Shown in pieces: positions 1 to 9,008 of a DNA stretch of 64,000 nt. The DNA is from Streptomyces sp. YIM 121038 (GTDB lineage: Bacteria; Actinomycetota; Actinomycetes; Streptomycetales; Streptomycetaceae), in contig NZ_CP030771.1 in the NCBI RefSeq assembly GCF_006088715.1, positions 3,534,001 through 3,598,000 on the forward strand. Direction: 5' to 3'. The notes below the pieces were generated by a model that worked only from the letters and a program-made list of their open reading frames with translations, did not search any database and was not told the DNA's origin. The position numbers and the translations under genes are program-made. Position 1 is the stretch's first letter. Every line of letters begins with the position of its first letter.

Positions 1-1
1 C

Positions 2-187
2 TACGCGCCCGACCGCTCCCGGCTCACGGGCCTGCTGTGGGGTCTCGCCCTGTGGGTGTACGCGTACCACGTGTTCATCGTGGCGGCGCGCGGCTTCCTG
101 CGCCTGCTGCGCGGCCGCAACGGCTGGGCCAAGACGCGCCGCAACGCGGAGGCCGTGGGGACGGGGCCGGTCGCCACCGAGGCGTAA
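2..187 (+). CDS. C-terminal end of a membrane glycosyltransferase (partial)
   Basis: Only the last 61 codons are inside the window. They hold one hydrophobic segment (about residues 10-34 of the fragment), then a basic cytosolic stretch with the motif GRNGWAKTRRN, and a short polar tail ending in TAA. A final membrane helix followed by an R-x-GWAKT-x-RN motif is, from family knowledge, typical of actinobacterial processive family-2 glycosyltransferases. The catalytic domain is outside the window, so sugar and acceptor cannot be named. The gene ends against valS, sharing one hairpin. Confidence 0.6.
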   Translation, partial: YAPDRSRLTGLLWGLALWVYAYHVFIVAARGFLRLLRGRNGWAKTRRNAEAVGTGPVATEA

Positions 188-207
188 GGGACGACGCGGG
201 GACACGA

Positions 208-247
208 CGAAGGCGCCCGGAACTCCTGAGAGTTCCGGGCGCCTTCG
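208..247. terminator. Bidirectional terminator hairpin
   Basis: Perfect 18-bp inverted repeat (208-225 pairs with 230-247) with a 4-nt CTGA loop, between the convergent ends of the glycosyltransferase and valS. No T-tract follows, as is common in Streptomyces. Confidence 0.85.
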
Positions 248-268
248 CATGCCCGCGGGCGAACTGCC

Positions 269-2893
269 TTACGCCGCCGAGAGGTTGTCCAGCTGGGCCT
301 GGAGACGCGCGATGTCCTCGTCGGCCTTGGCGAGGCGGCCGCGGATCTTGTCGACCACCTGGTCGGGGGCCTTCGCCAGGAACGCCTCGTTGCCGAGCTT
401 GGCGGTGGCCTGGGCCTTCTCCTTCTCGGCGGCGGACAGGTCCTTGGCGAGCCGCTTGCGCTCCGCCGCCACGTCGATCGTGCCGGACAGGTCGAGCGCG
501 ACCGTGGCACCCGCGACCGGCAGGGTCGCCGTGGCCGCGAAGGCCTCGCCCTCCGGCTGGAGGCGCAGGAGCTGGCGGACGGCGGCCTCGTGCGCGGCGA
601 ACGGCGTGCCGTCGAGCGTGAGGCGGGCCGGGACCTTCTGGCCGGGCTGGAGACCCTGGTCGGCGCGGAACCTGCGGACCTCGGTGACCAGGTCCTGGAC
701 GGAGGCGATCTCCTTCTCGGCGCCCGCGTCCCGGAAGCCACTGTCCTTGGGCCAGGCGGCGATGACCACGGACTCGCCGCCGGTCAGCGTGGTCCACAGG
801 GTCTCCGTCACGAACGGCACGACCGGGTGGAGCAGGCGCAGCGTGACGTCGAGGACCTCGCCGAGGACGCGCTTGCTGACCTCGGCGGCCGGGCCGCCCG
901 CCATGAACGTGGTCTTGGACAGCTCCACGTACCAGTCGAAGACCTCGTCCCAGGCGAAGTGGAAGAGGGCGTCGGAGAGCTTCGCGAACTGGTAGTCCTC
1001 GTAGTACGCGTCGACCTCGGCGACCACGGTGTTGAGGCGCGAGAGGATCCAGCGGTCGGTGGCCGACATCTCGGCGGCGTCCGGCAGCGGGCCCTCGACC
1101 GTGGCGCCGTTCATCAGCGCGAAGCGGGTCGCGTTCCAGATCTTGTTGGCGAAGTTGCGGGAGCCCTGGACCCAGTCCTCGCCGATCGGCACGTCGACGC
1201 CGGGGTTGGCGCCGCGCGCGAGGGTGAAGCGCAGGGCGTCGGAGCCGTACTTGTCCATCCAGTCGAGCGGGTTGACCGCGTTCCCGAAGGACTTCGACAT
1301 CTTCTTGCCGAACTGGTCGCGGACCATGCCGTGCAGGGCGACGGTGTGGAACGGCGGGGTGCCGTCCATCGCGTACAGGCCGAACATCATCATCCGGGCG
1401 ACCCAGAAGAAGAGGATGTCGTAGCCGGTGACCAGGACGGAGTTCGGGTAGAACTTCGCGAGGCTCTCCGTCCGCTCCGGCCAGCCGAGCGTGGAGAACG
1501 GCCACAGGCCGGAGGAAAACCAGGTGTCGAGGACGTCGGTGTCCTGCGTCCAGCCCTCGCCGGTGGGCGCCTGCTCGTCGGGGCCGACGCAGACGATCTC
1601 GCCGTTCGGGCCGTACCAGACCGGGATGCGGTGGCCCCACCACAGCTGGCGCGAGATGCACCAGTCGTGGAGGTTGTCGACCCAGTCGAAGTAGCGCTTC
1701 TCCATCTCCTGCGGGTGGATCTTGACCTTGCCGTCGCGGACCGCGTCACCGGCGGCCTTGGCGAGCGGGCCGACCTTGACCCACCACTGCATGGAGAGCC
1801 GCGGCTCGATGGTGGTCTTGCAGCGCGAGCAGTGGCCCACGGAGTGGGAGTACGGGCGCTTCTCGGCGACGATGCGGCCCTCGGCGCGCAGCGCGCCGAC
1901 GATGGCGGAGCGGGCCTCCAGGCGGTCCAGGCCCTGGAAGGGGCCGGGGACCGTGATGACCGCGTGCTCGTCCATGACCGTGATGTTCGGCAGGTCGTGG
2001 CGCTGGCCGATCTCGAAGTCGTTCGGGTCGTGCGCCGGGGTCACCTTGACGGCGCCGGTGCCGAACTCCGGGTCGACGTGCGTGTCGGCGACGACGGGGA
2101 TGGAGCGGTCGGTCAGCGGCAGCTTGATCCGCTTGCCGACCAGGTGCTTGTACCGCTCGTCGTCGGGGTGCACGGCGACGGCGGTGTCACCCAGCATGGT
2201 CTCGGCGCGGGTGGTGGCGACGACGATCGTCTCGTCGCCCTCGCCGTACGTCATGGAGACGAGCTCGCCGTCGTCGTCCTGGTACTCCACCTCGATGTCG
2301 GAGATGGCGGTCAGACAGCGGGGGCACCAGTTGATGATGCGCTCGGCGCGGTAGATCAGCTCGTCGTCGTAGAGCCGCTTGAAGATCGTCTGGACGGCCT
2401 GGGAGAGGCCCTCGTCCATGGTGAAGCGCTCGCGGGACCAGGCGACGCCGTCGCCGAGGCGGCGCATCTGGCCGGAGATCTGGCCGCCGGACTCGCCCTT
2501 CCACTGCCAGACGCGCTCGACGAAGGCCTCGCGGCCCAGGTCGTGGCGGGACTTGCCCTCCTTGCCGAGCTCGCGCTCCACCACGTTCTGCGTGGCGATG
2601 CCGGCGTGGTCCATGCCGGGCTGCCACAGCACCTCGTAGCCCTGCATGCGCTTGCGGCGGGTGAGGGCGTCGATGAGGGTGTGCTCGAAGGCGTGGCCCA
2701 GGTGCAGGCTGCCGGTGACGTTCGGCGGGGGGATGACGACGGTGAAGGGCTCCTTGTCGCTCTTCGCGTCCGCGTCGAAGTAACCGCGCTCTACCCAGCG
2801 CTCGTACAGCGTCCCCTCTACCTCGGCCGGTGCGTACTGCGTCGGGAGCTCGGGAGTGGTCGCTGGGGGCTGCTGCTGAGCGTTCTCGGTCAC
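269..2893 (-). CDS. valS: Valyl-tRNA synthetase
   Basis: Cytosolic class I aminoacyl-tRNA synthetase that charges tRNA-Val with valine and edits mischarged threonine. The 874-residue length is normal for the family. The class I signature [13 protein letters not shown] sits near residues 55-67 and KMSKS near 530-534; between them lie the CP1 editing region and a Cys pair (WCPRC, about 189-193). The last 65 residues are charged and heptad-like, as in the C-terminal coiled coil of ValRS. Start is GTG. A TAAACT hexamer ends 6 nt before it with no Shine-Dalgarno, suggesting a leaderless transcript. I see no T-box leader upstream. Confidence 0.97.
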   Translation of the reverse strand: MTENAQQQPPATTPELPTQYAPAEVEGTLYERWVERGYFDADAKSDKEPFTVVIPPPNVTGSLHLGHAFEHTLIDALTRRKRMQGYEVLWQPGMDHAGIATQNVVERELGKEGKSRHDLGREAFVERVWQWKGESGGQISGQMRRLGDGVAWSRERFTMDEGLSQAVQTIFKRLYDDELIYRAERIINWCPRCLTAISDIEVEYQDDDGELVSMTYGEGDETIVVATTRAETMLGDTAVAVHPDDERYKHLVGKRIKLPLTDRSIPVVADTHVDPEFGTGAVKVTPAHDPNDFEIGQRHDLPNITVMDEHAVITVPGPFQGLDRLEARSAIVGALRAEGRIVAEKRPYSHSVGHCSRCKTTIEPRLSMQWWVKVGPLAKAAGDAVRDGKVKIHPQEMEKRYFDWVDNLHDWCISRQLWWGHRIPVWYGPNGEIVCVGPDEQAPTGEGWTQDTDVLDTWFSSGLWPFSTLGWPERTESLAKFYPNSVLVTGYDILFFWVARMMMFGLYAMDGTPPFHTVALHGMVRDQFGKKMSKSFGNAVNPLDWMDKYGSDALRFTLARGANPGVDVPIGEDWVQGSRNFANKIWNATRFALMNGATVEGPLPDAAEMSATDRWILSRLNTVVAEVDAYYEDYQFAKLSDALFHFAWDEVFDWYVELSKTTFMAGGPAAEVSKRVLGEVLDVTLRLLHPVVPFVTETLWTTLTGGESVVIAAWPKDSGFRDAGAEKEIASVQDLVTEVRRFRADQGLQPGQKVPARLTLDGTPFAAHEAAVRQLLRLQPEGEAFAATATLPVAGATVALDLSGTIDVAAERKRLAKDLSAAEKEKAQATAKLGNEAFLAKAPDQVVDKIRGRLAKADEDIARLQAQLDNLSAA

Positions 2894-2899
2894 GGGCCC

Positions 2900-2930
2900 A
2901 GTTTAGGGGTGTCACAGTGTGGTCCCGAAA
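2900..2930 (-). promoter_or_regulatory. Candidate leaderless valS promoter
   Basis: On the valS strand, TAAACT (2905 to 2900) fits a TANNNT -10 element and ends exactly 6 nt before the GTG start, which would place the transcription start at the first base of the codon. The -35 (TTTCGG or TTCGGG near 2924-2930) is weak, and the spacing is 18-19 nt. Confidence 0.4.
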
Positions 2931-3057
2931 CCGGAATCTTCAGTAACGGTTGACTCCCCGGGCCCCACGGTGCTCCAGGCGTCGGTCAGGATGTCGGGAA
3001 CACATAAACGTGTGGGAGAACGTAGGCGCACACACGCGTTCGAGGGGGAGCTTCATC

Positions 3058-4053
3058 ATGAGCTACAACCAGCCGGGCCCGTACGGCGGCCAGCAGCCGC
3101 AGCAGCCTGGGCCGTACGGCGGCGGTCAGCCCCAGCAGCCCGGTCCGTACGGCGGCGGTCAGCCCCAGCAGCCCGGTCCGTACGGCGGCCAGCCCCAGCA
3201 GCCCCCGTACGGCCAGCCGCCGCAGACCCCGCCGCCCGGCTACGGCTACCCCCAGCAGCCCCCGCAGGCGCCCCCGTACGGCCAGCCGCAGGCCCCGTAC
3301 GGGCAGCCGCCCCAGGGCCCTTACGGGCAGCCGCCGCAGGCTCCCTACGGGCAGGTCCCGCCGCCCCCGCCGCCGAGCGGAGGCGGCGGCAAGAAGACGG
3401 GCCTGATCATCGGCGCGGTCGCGGTGGTCGCGGCGATCGGTGTCGGCGCGTACTTCGTCGTCGGGAGCGACGACGGCGGCTCCGGCTCGGTCAGCGACGA
3501 CGGGCCGCACAAGCTGGTGTCCCCGGCCTCGGTCGGCGAGTACCAGAAGGACGCCTCGTCGGACTCCTCCGGCGGCCCGCTGGGCGACGCCGGCAAGGAG
3601 GACGCCGCCGCGATCGGGATCAAGAACGCCGTGCAGGAGAAGGCGGACTACAAGTCCGGCTCCGGGCTCAAGACGAAGGGCCTGAACGTCGTCGGCATGT
3701 CAGGTGAGATCAGCGACCCGGAGAAGACCATCGACAAGGCGTTCGAGAAGATACACGAGCAGACGGAGAAGGACAGCGACGGCGGCAAGGAAGAGGTCAC
3801 CTGGCAGGGCAGCCCGGAGTCGGTCTCGCCGGACGCCCTGGACAACGCGCTGATGAAGTGCCAGCGGGCCAAGGTCTCCGAGGGCGGCAAGAGCCTGGAG
3901 ATCCCGATCTGCGCCTGGTCCGACCGGAGCACCGCCGGCATCGTGACCGCCACCGACGCCGCCGCCTTCATCTCCGGCGGGGACGGCATGGCGACGGACG
4001 ACGTCGCCGACCTCGCCGCCAAGTACCGCGACGCGGCCCGCGTGAAGAAGTGA
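3058..4053 (+). CDS. PQ/YG-rich N-terminal, single-pass membrane protein (copy 1)
   Basis: 331-residue protein of unknown function. Residues 1 to about 105 are a low-complexity cytosolic arm of imperfect PQQPGPYGG / PYGQPPQ repeats. A basic GGKK stop leads to one membrane helix (about 114-136), followed by an extracytoplasmic domain of about 190 residues with two Cys (KCQ and PICAW) that could form a disulphide. Start is the ATG after GAGGGGGAG; the frame stays open further upstream but the RBS and the paralogue's start support this ATG. The next gene is a close paralogue in the same orientation 46 nt downstream, so this is a tandem duplication and probably one transcript. Proline/glutamine arms of this kind occur in many actinobacterial envelope proteins; no function is assigned. 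Confidence 0.85.
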   Translation: MSYNQPGPYGGQQPQQPGPYGGGQPQQPGPYGGGQPQQPGPYGGQPQQPPYGQPPQTPPPGYGYPQQPPQAPPYGQPQAPYGQPPQGPYGQPPQAPYGQVPPPPPPSGGGGKKTGLIIGAVAVVAAIGVGAYFVVGSDDGGSGSVSDDGPHKLVSPASVGEYQKDASSDSSGGPLGDAGKEDAAAIGIKNAVQEKADYKSGSGLKTKGLNVVGMSGEISDPEKTIDKAFEKIHEQTEKDSDGGKEEVTWQGSPESVSPDALDNALMKCQRAKVSEGGKSLEIPICAWSDRSTAGIVTATDAAAFISGGDGMATDDVADLAAKYRDAARVKK

Positions 4054-4099
4054 CGCGCGCACGCGCTCGCAGCAGCAGTTAACGGAGGGAACCCCAGCA

Positions 4100-5131
4100 A
4101 TGAGCTTCAACCAGCCGGGCCCGTACGGCGGCCAGCAGCCTGGTCCGTACGGGGGCCAGCAGCCCGGTCCGTACGGCGGCGGCCAGCCGCAGCAGCCGGG
4201 CCCCTACGGGCAGCCGCCCCAGGCCCCGCCGCCCGGCTACGGCTACCCGCCCCAGGCCCCGCAGCAGCCCGGCTACGGCTATCCGCAGCAGGCACCCCAG
4301 GGCGTCCCGCCGCAGCAGGCCCCCTACGGCCAGCCCCAGGCGCCCTACGGCCAGCCGCCGCAGGCTCCCTACGGGCAGGTCCCGCCGCCCCCGCCGCCGA
4401 GCGGAGGCGGCAGCAAGAAGGCGGGCGCCGTCATCGGCGCGGTCGCGGTGGTCGTGGCGGTCGCGGTCGGCGGCTACTTCTTGTTCGCGGGCGACGACAA
4501 CGGTGGCAGCGGCTCGGTCAAGGACGACGGCCCCCACAAGCTGACGGCGCCCACGACCGTACTCGGCGACTACACGAAGAAGGAGTCCAAGGAGGACTCC
4601 ATGACGTCCGAGAGCCGCGCGAAGGCCGAGAAGAACGGCGTGAAGAACGCCAAGGACCTGACCGTGCAGTACCAGTCGGGCAGCGACGACAACCCGCTGG
4701 CACGGAAACTGCTCCAGCTCAACGGCCTCTACGGAGACATCGAGAACCCGGAGAAGGTCGTCGACTACATGTTCACCAGGGCGCAGGACGGCTTCTCCGA
4801 TGAGTCGGACTCGTCCTCCGGCGCCGGATCGAGCGGCAAGGAACTCACCCCGATCGGCGAGCCCAAGTCGTACAACCCCTCCGAGCTCGACGGCGCGATC
4901 ATGAAGTGCCAGGAGATGAAGGTGGACCTCGGGTCCGGCTCCTCCTCGTCGGCCGGGTCCCAGGCCCCGAAGGAGATGAAGATGCCCGTGTGCATCTGGG
5001 GCGACAACAGCACGATCGGCGTCGTCATCACCACGGACGTGGCGGGCGCGCTCGGGGGCAAGAGCCCCGACCTGGGAGAGGCCGCCACCACCGCGGCCAA
5101 GTTCCGCAAGGAAGTCCGCGTCAAGCTCTAG
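4100..5131 (+). CDS. PQ/YG-rich N-terminal, single-pass membrane protein (copy 2)
   Basis: 343-residue paralogue of the preceding protein with the same layout: repeat arm (about 1-100, QQPGPYGG and PYGQPPQ units), GGSKK, membrane helix (about 108-130), then an external domain with matching Cys positions (KCQ, PVCIW) and the same C-terminal pattern (T-D-A/V-A ... AAKFRKEVRVKL). The first 15 codons and the linker PPPPPPSGGG are nearly identical to copy 1, while the external domains have diverged, which suggests conserved anchoring but changed ligand or partner. RBS is GGAGGGAACC. The pair ends in a strong hairpin. Confidence 0.85.
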   Translation: MSFNQPGPYGGQQPGPYGGQQPGPYGGGQPQQPGPYGQPPQAPPPGYGYPPQAPQQPGYGYPQQAPQGVPPQQAPYGQPQAPYGQPPQAPYGQVPPPPPPSGGGSKKAGAVIGAVAVVVAVAVGGYFLFAGDDNGGSGSVKDDGPHKLTAPTTVLGDYTKKESKEDSMTSESRAKAEKNGVKNAKDLTVQYQSGSDDNPLARKLLQLNGLYGDIENPEKVVDYMFTRAQDGFSDESDSSSGAGSSGKELTPIGEPKSYNPSELDGAIMKCQEMKVDLGSGSSSSAGSQAPKEMKMPVCIWGDNSTIGVVITTDVAGALGGKSPDLGEAATTAAKFRKEVRVKL

Positions 5132-5138
5132 AGCAACT

Positions 5139-5188
5139 GCCCGCTTGGAGGGGGCTGGACCAACGTCCGAACACCCCCCCAAGCGGGC
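5139..5188 (+). terminator. Terminator after the PQ-rich pair
   Basis: Inverted repeat with 10-bp outer arms (GCCCGCTTGG 5139-5148, complement 5179-5188) and G-run/C-run pairing inside. It also lies just past the convergent small secreted-protein gene. Confidence 0.75.
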
Positions 5189-5198
5189 ACAACAAGGG

Positions 5199-5486
5199 CT
5201 AAACGCCCCGCCTTGCGAGGATGCACGCCTCCGTACCGTGCGCGCTCTTGACGCCGGCCACGGTGAGTATGAGCGCGCACTGGCCGTGGTGAACCGGATT
5301 ACTCGAAGCCCCGGTGGTGCATGCCGACCTCACCTTGGTTCCAACCTTGTAGCCCTTGTGGTCGAGGTACGACATGCAGTCCCAGGCCTTCGCCGACGCG
5401 GGCGCGGCAGCCACCAAGGGCACAATGCTCACAGCAGCCGTCACACCGGCAGCCGCCAACGCGTACTTGATCTTCATAGTTCTCAT
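5199..5486 (-). CDS. Small secreted Cys-containing protein
   Basis: 95-residue protein with a typical Sec signal peptide (MRTMKIKY, hydrophobic core to about residue 25, ASA-type cleavage near residue 32). The mature part of about 63 residues has four Cys (WDC, SAC, QCA, EAC), consistent with two disulphides. The motif KGYKVG and the spacing of the last Cys pair recall short secreted proteins common in Streptomyces; their function is unknown to me. Start could be this ATG or the one three codons later. Codon use is noticeably less GC-biased than in the neighbours, as is the upstream DNA, so the gene may be acquired. Confidence 0.7.
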   Translation of the reverse strand: MRTMKIKYALAAAGVTAAVSIVPLVAAAPASAKAWDCMSYLDHKGYKVGTKVRSACTTGASSNPVHHGQCALILTVAGVKSAHGTEACILARRGV

Positions 5487-5734
5487 GATTCCTGCCCCCT
5501 GCGTTACTCAAGGCACCCGACTGGTCACGGAGAACAAGATCACGACATTCGCGTACTCGTCCAATCACTCCCCTTAAGGCCAACTGAGCAGCAGCGGCTC
5601 CAGGGCCGCCTAGGGCGACGAGGCGCACAAGTTGATCACGCTTGAGGCCCGCTCGGCGGGCACAAGATGAGCAGTGGCTTCTTGCCGGGCGGCTTTCGAT
5701 GACCTTGAGGCTTCCGAGTGAGCGGCGCATGCGA
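5487..5734. other. Lower-GC intergenic region, no supported gene
   Basis: Region upstream of the small secreted-protein gene and downstream of clpX, visibly richer in A/T than the rest of the window. Open frames here have no RBS or recognisable product. It presumably holds the promoter of the secreted protein. Confidence 0.4.
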
Positions 5735-5773
5735 CAGGGGCGCCCGGCGAGGTCGAATCGCCGGGCGCCCCTG
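5735..5773 (-). terminator. clpX terminator
   Basis: Perfect 16-bp inverted repeat (5735-5750 with 5758-5773) and 7-nt loop, 20 nt after the clpX stop. Confidence 0.85.
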
Positions 5774-5792
5774 GTGGTTGAGCGGGTCGGTG

Positions 5793-7079
5793 CTAGGCCG
5801 ACTTCTGCTCGCCCGCGCCCGGGCCCCGCACCTCGCGCGGGACCAGCGTCGGATTCACGTTGGAGTGGACGACGTCCGCCGTGATGACGACGCGGGCGAC
5901 GTCCTTGCGGGACGGCACCTCGTACATCACCGACTGGAGGACCTCCTCCATGATGGCGCGCAGGCCGCGCGCGCCGGTCTGGCGCAGGATCGCCTGGTCC
6001 GCGATGGCCTCCAGGGCCTCGCGCTCGAAGTCCAGCTCCACACCGTCGAGTTCGAAGAGTCGCTGGTACTGCTTCACCAGCGCGTTACGCGGCTCGACGA
6101 GGATCTGGAGCAGGGCCTCGCGGTCGAGGTTGTGGACCGAGGTGATGACGGGAAGGCGGCCGATGAACTCGGGGATCATCCCGAACTTCACCAGGTCCTC
6201 CGGCATGATGTCCTCGAACTGGTCCTTCTCCTCCAGCTCCCGCTTGGAGCGGATGGTGGCGCCGAAGCCGATGCCCTTCGCGCCCGCCCGGGCCTCGATG
6301 ATCTTCTCCAGGCCCGCGAAGGCGCCGCCCACGATGAACAGCACGTTCGTCGTGTCGATCTGGATGAACTCCTGGTGCGGGTGCTTGCGGCCGCCCTGCG
6401 GCGGGACCGAGGCCGTCGTGCCCTCCAGGATCTTGAGGAGGGCCTGCTGGACGCCTTCACCCGAAACGTCACGCGTGATCGACGGGTTCTCGCTCTTCCG
6501 GGCGACCTTGTCGATCTCGTCGATGTAGATGATGCCCGTCTCGGCCTTCTTGACGTCGTAGTCGGCGGCCTGGATGAGCTTGAGGAGGATGTTCTCCACG
6601 TCCTCGCCCACGTACCCCGCCTCGGTGAGCGCGGTGGCGTCCGCGATGGCGAAGGGGACGTTCAGCATGCGGGCCAGGGTCTGGGCGAGCAGCGTCTTGC
6701 CGGAGCCGGTGGGGCCGAGCAGCAGGATGTTGGACTTCGCCAGCTCGATGGCGTCCTCGCGGCCCTGCGCGCCGCCGTTCTCCCCGGCCTGGACGCGCTT
6801 GTAGTGGTTGTAGACGGCGACGGAGAGGGCCTTCTTGGCGGGCTCCTGGCCGACTACGTACCCCTCGAGGAACTCGTAGATCTCGCGGGGCTTGGGCAGC
6901 TCTTCCCAGCGGACCTCGCTCGTCTCGGCGAGCTCCTCCTCGATGATCTCGTTGCAGAGGTCGATGCACTCATCGCAGATGTACACGCCCGGGCCTGCGA
7001 TGAGCTTCTTGACCTGCTTCTGACTCTTTCCGCAGAACGAGCACTTGAGCAGATCGCCGCCGTCACCGATGCGTGCCAC
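5793..7079 (-). CDS. clpX: ClpX, ATP-dependent unfoldase of the ClpXP protease
   Basis: 428-residue AAA+ ATPase that recognises, unfolds and threads substrates into ClpP. The N-terminal zinc-binding domain has Cys13, Cys16, Cys35 and Cys38. Walker A is GPTGSGKT (122-129), Walker B IIYIDEID (about 189-196), and the ClpP-docking loop region carries IGFGA (about 270). Start is GTG with RBS AAGGGGAAGC. It lies downstream of clpP1 and clpP2 on the same strand with a 218-nt gap, so it probably has its own promoter; that gap holds a GTTCGC-N6-GCG sequence resembling, but one base longer than, the ClgR box. Confidence 0.97.
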   Translation of the reverse strand: MARIGDGGDLLKCSFCGKSQKQVKKLIAGPGVYICDECIDLCNEIIEEELAETSEVRWEELPKPREIYEFLEGYVVGQEPAKKALSVAVYNHYKRVQAGENGGAQGREDAIELAKSNILLLGPTGSGKTLLAQTLARMLNVPFAIADATALTEAGYVGEDVENILLKLIQAADYDVKKAETGIIYIDEIDKVARKSENPSITRDVSGEGVQQALLKILEGTTASVPPQGGRKHPHQEFIQIDTTNVLFIVGGAFAGLEKIIEARAGAKGIGFGATIRSKRELEEKDQFEDIMPEDLVKFGMIPEFIGRLPVITSVHNLDREALLQILVEPRNALVKQYQRLFELDGVELDFEREALEAIADQAILRQTGARGLRAIMEEVLQSVMYEVPSRKDVARVVITADVVHSNVNPTLVPREVRGPGAGEQKSA

Positions 7080-7297
7080 GGTGTGCTTCCCCTTCGCCTG
7101 GGAGACGCCGTTGGTCCAGCGGCTCCTGGTGCCTTGTATCCGACGGTACCTTGCCTGGCCCCCCGTTCGGGCCCCCCTTGGCGCGGTTCGCTGCTACGCG
7201 GAACCGTGAAGAACTACGAAATGTCGCAGATCGCCACGGACCGACGCGACCGCGCCAAGGAGCGGGCAGTTGGTGCTGCGGTTTCCCCGGACGAGTA

Positions 7298-7969
7298 TCA
7301 GGCGACCGCGGAGTTGTTCATCTTGCGGGTGGAGATGATCTGGTCGATCAGGCCGTACTCGAGCGCGTCCTCGGCGGTGAGGATCTTGTCGCGCTCGATG
7401 TCCTCGCGGATCTTCTCGATCGGCGTCGAGGAGTGCTTGGCCAGCATGTCCTCGAGCTGCGTGCGCATCCGGAGGATCTCGTTGGCCGCGATCTCCAGGT
7501 CGGAGAGCTGCTCGCGGCCGGTGCCGCCGGACGGCTGGTGGATCAGCACGCGCGCGTTCGGCAGGGCCATCCGCTTGCCGGGGGTGCCGGCGGCCAGGAG
7601 CACGGCCGCGGCGGAGGACGCCTGGCCCATGCAGACCGTCTGGATGTCCGGCTTCACGAACTGCATCGTGTCGTAGATGGCCGTCAGGGCGGTGAAGGAG
7701 CCGCCCGGGCTGTTGATGTAGACCGAGATGTCCCGGTCGGGGTCCATCGACTCCAGGCACAGGAGCTGCGCCATGACGTCGTTGGCGGAGGCGTCGTCGA
7801 TCTGGACGCCGAGGAAGATCACGCGCTCCTCGAAGAGCTTCGCGTACGGGTCGTACTCGCGCACGCCCTGCGACGTGCGCTCGACGAAGCGCGGGATCAC
7901 GTAACGGTTGTCCACCTGGGGGCCGGTGTGCAGGCCCGCGGGCTGGCCGCTGATGGGGAAGCTGTTCAT
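7298..7969 (-). CDS. clpP2: ClpP2, ATP-dependent Clp protease proteolytic subunit
   Basis: 223-residue serine peptidase subunit (family S14). Nucleophile Ser119 in GQASSAA, catalytic His144 in VLIHQP, and an Asp in the later [10 protein letters not shown] region. In actinobacteria ClpP1 and ClpP2 form mixed double rings. ATG start chosen because MNSFPISG begins the usual short N-terminus; the open frame continues upstream into clpP1, but those codons have no family match. It follows clpP1 by 103 nt and is likely cotranscribed. Confidence 0.95.
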   Translation of the reverse strand: MNSFPISGQPAGLHTGPQVDNRYVIPRFVERTSQGVREYDPYAKLFEERVIFLGVQIDDASANDVMAQLLCLESMDPDRDISVYINSPGGSFTALTAIYDTMQFVKPDIQTVCMGQASSAAAVLLAAGTPGKRMALPNARVLIHQPSGGTGREQLSDLEIAANEILRMRTQLEDMLAKHSSTPIEKIREDIERDKILTAEDALEYGLIDQIISTRKMNNSAVA

Positions 7970-8072
7970 CTGAGGTGTTCCGTCCTGGTGATGAGCGTGG
8001 GCTTGGTCGGCTGGGGCCGGCCGCTGCGGGCCGCCCCGGGCGGGGGCCTCCTCAGGCCCCCTGGGCGCCTTC

Positions 8073-8690
8073 TCAGGCGCCCGTGCCGCCGCCGCCCGGA
8101 ACACCGGAAGCGGCGCTGATGATCTCGTCGATGAGGCCGTACTCCTTGGCCTCCTCGGTGGTGAACCAGCGGTCGCGGTCACCGTCGCGGATGATCGCCT
8201 CGACCGTCTGGCCGGAGTGGCGGGCGGTGATCTCGGCCATCCGCTGCTTGGTGCGCAGCAGGTACTCGGCCTGGATCTTGACGTCCGAGGCCGTGCCGCC
8301 GATGCCCGCGGAGCCCTGGTGCATCAGGATGTCCGTGTGCGGCAGGGCGAAGCGCTTGCCCGCGGTGCCGCCGGTCAGCAGGAACTGACCCATGGAGGCG
8401 GCCATGCCCATGCCGATCGTCACCACGTCGTTCGGGATGTACTGCATGGTGTCGTAGATCGCCATGCCGGCGGTCACCGAGCCGCCGGGGCTGTTGATGT
8501 AGAGGTAGATGTCCTTCGAGGGGTCGGCCGCGAGGAGGAGCATCTGCGCCGTGATCTTGTTCGCGATGTCGTCGTCGACCTGCTGGCCGAGGAAGACGAT
8601 GCGCTCGCCGAGCAGCCGGTTGTAGACATGGTCGCCGAGGCCACCACCGATGGACGGCTCACCGGCTGCGTAAGGCATCAGATTCGTCAC
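8073..8690 (-). CDS. clpP1: ClpP1, ATP-dependent Clp protease proteolytic subunit
   Basis: 205-residue S14 peptidase with catalytic Ser99 (GMAASMG) and His124 (ILMHQG). The N-terminus [12 protein letters not shown] and C-terminus [10 protein letters not shown] match, from memory, the Streptomyces ClpP1 ends. GTG start with an AGGTGG ribosome site. In Streptomyces ClpP1 processes ClpP2 and is needed for normal morphological differentiation. The ClgR-type box 131 nt upstream indicates activation by ClgR, as known for S. lividans clpP1clpP2. Confidence 0.97.
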   Translation of the reverse strand: MTNLMPYAAGEPSIGGGLGDHVYNRLLGERIVFLGQQVDDDIANKITAQMLLLAADPSKDIYLYINSPGGSVTAGMAIYDTMQYIPNDVVTIGMGMAASMGQFLLTGGTAGKRFALPHTDILMHQGSAGIGGTASDVKIQAEYLLRTKQRMAEITARHSGQTVEAIIRDGDRDRWFTTEEAKEYGLIDEIISAASGVPGGGGTGA

Positions 8691-8820
8691 GTATCCACCT
8701 GCTCGTCTCTGACGGCACCGGCCGTCTCAGCATCTTCGTTCTGAGGGCAACGACTCCACTGCCCCCGTATTCATGGACCCTAACGCGCGGCCCCCTTCGG
8801 GGAATCCCGCAAGGGCAACT

Positions 8821-8834
8821 GTTCGCTGTGAGCG
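8821..8834 (-). promoter_or_regulatory. ClgR operator upstream of clpP1
   Basis: GTTCGCTGTGAGCG fits the published Streptomyces ClgR box GTTCGC-N5-GCG exactly. It lies between tig and clpP1, about 130 nt before the clpP1 start. The motif reads 5'-3' on the plus strand while clpP1 is on the minus strand. Confidence 0.75.
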
Positions 8835-8952
8835 CAGGTAGCACGCCCTGCGCACAGCGCCCCGAAGGGGCGCCGGGAACCGCGCGCCCGGCCCACCGCG
8901 GAGCAGCGCCCGCACGCGCTCCGGAAGGGGCGGACGCGTACGCCCCGCGGGG

Positions 8953-8994
8953 CGTGAAGGGCCCCCGGGACGGGTGTCCCGGGGGCCCTTCACG
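8953..8994 (-). terminator. tig terminator
   Basis: Perfect 19-bp inverted repeat (8953-8971 with 8976-8994), loop GGGT, 15 nt past the trigger-factor stop. Confidence 0.9.
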
Positions 8995-9008
8995 TACTAC
9001 TGGGGGGA

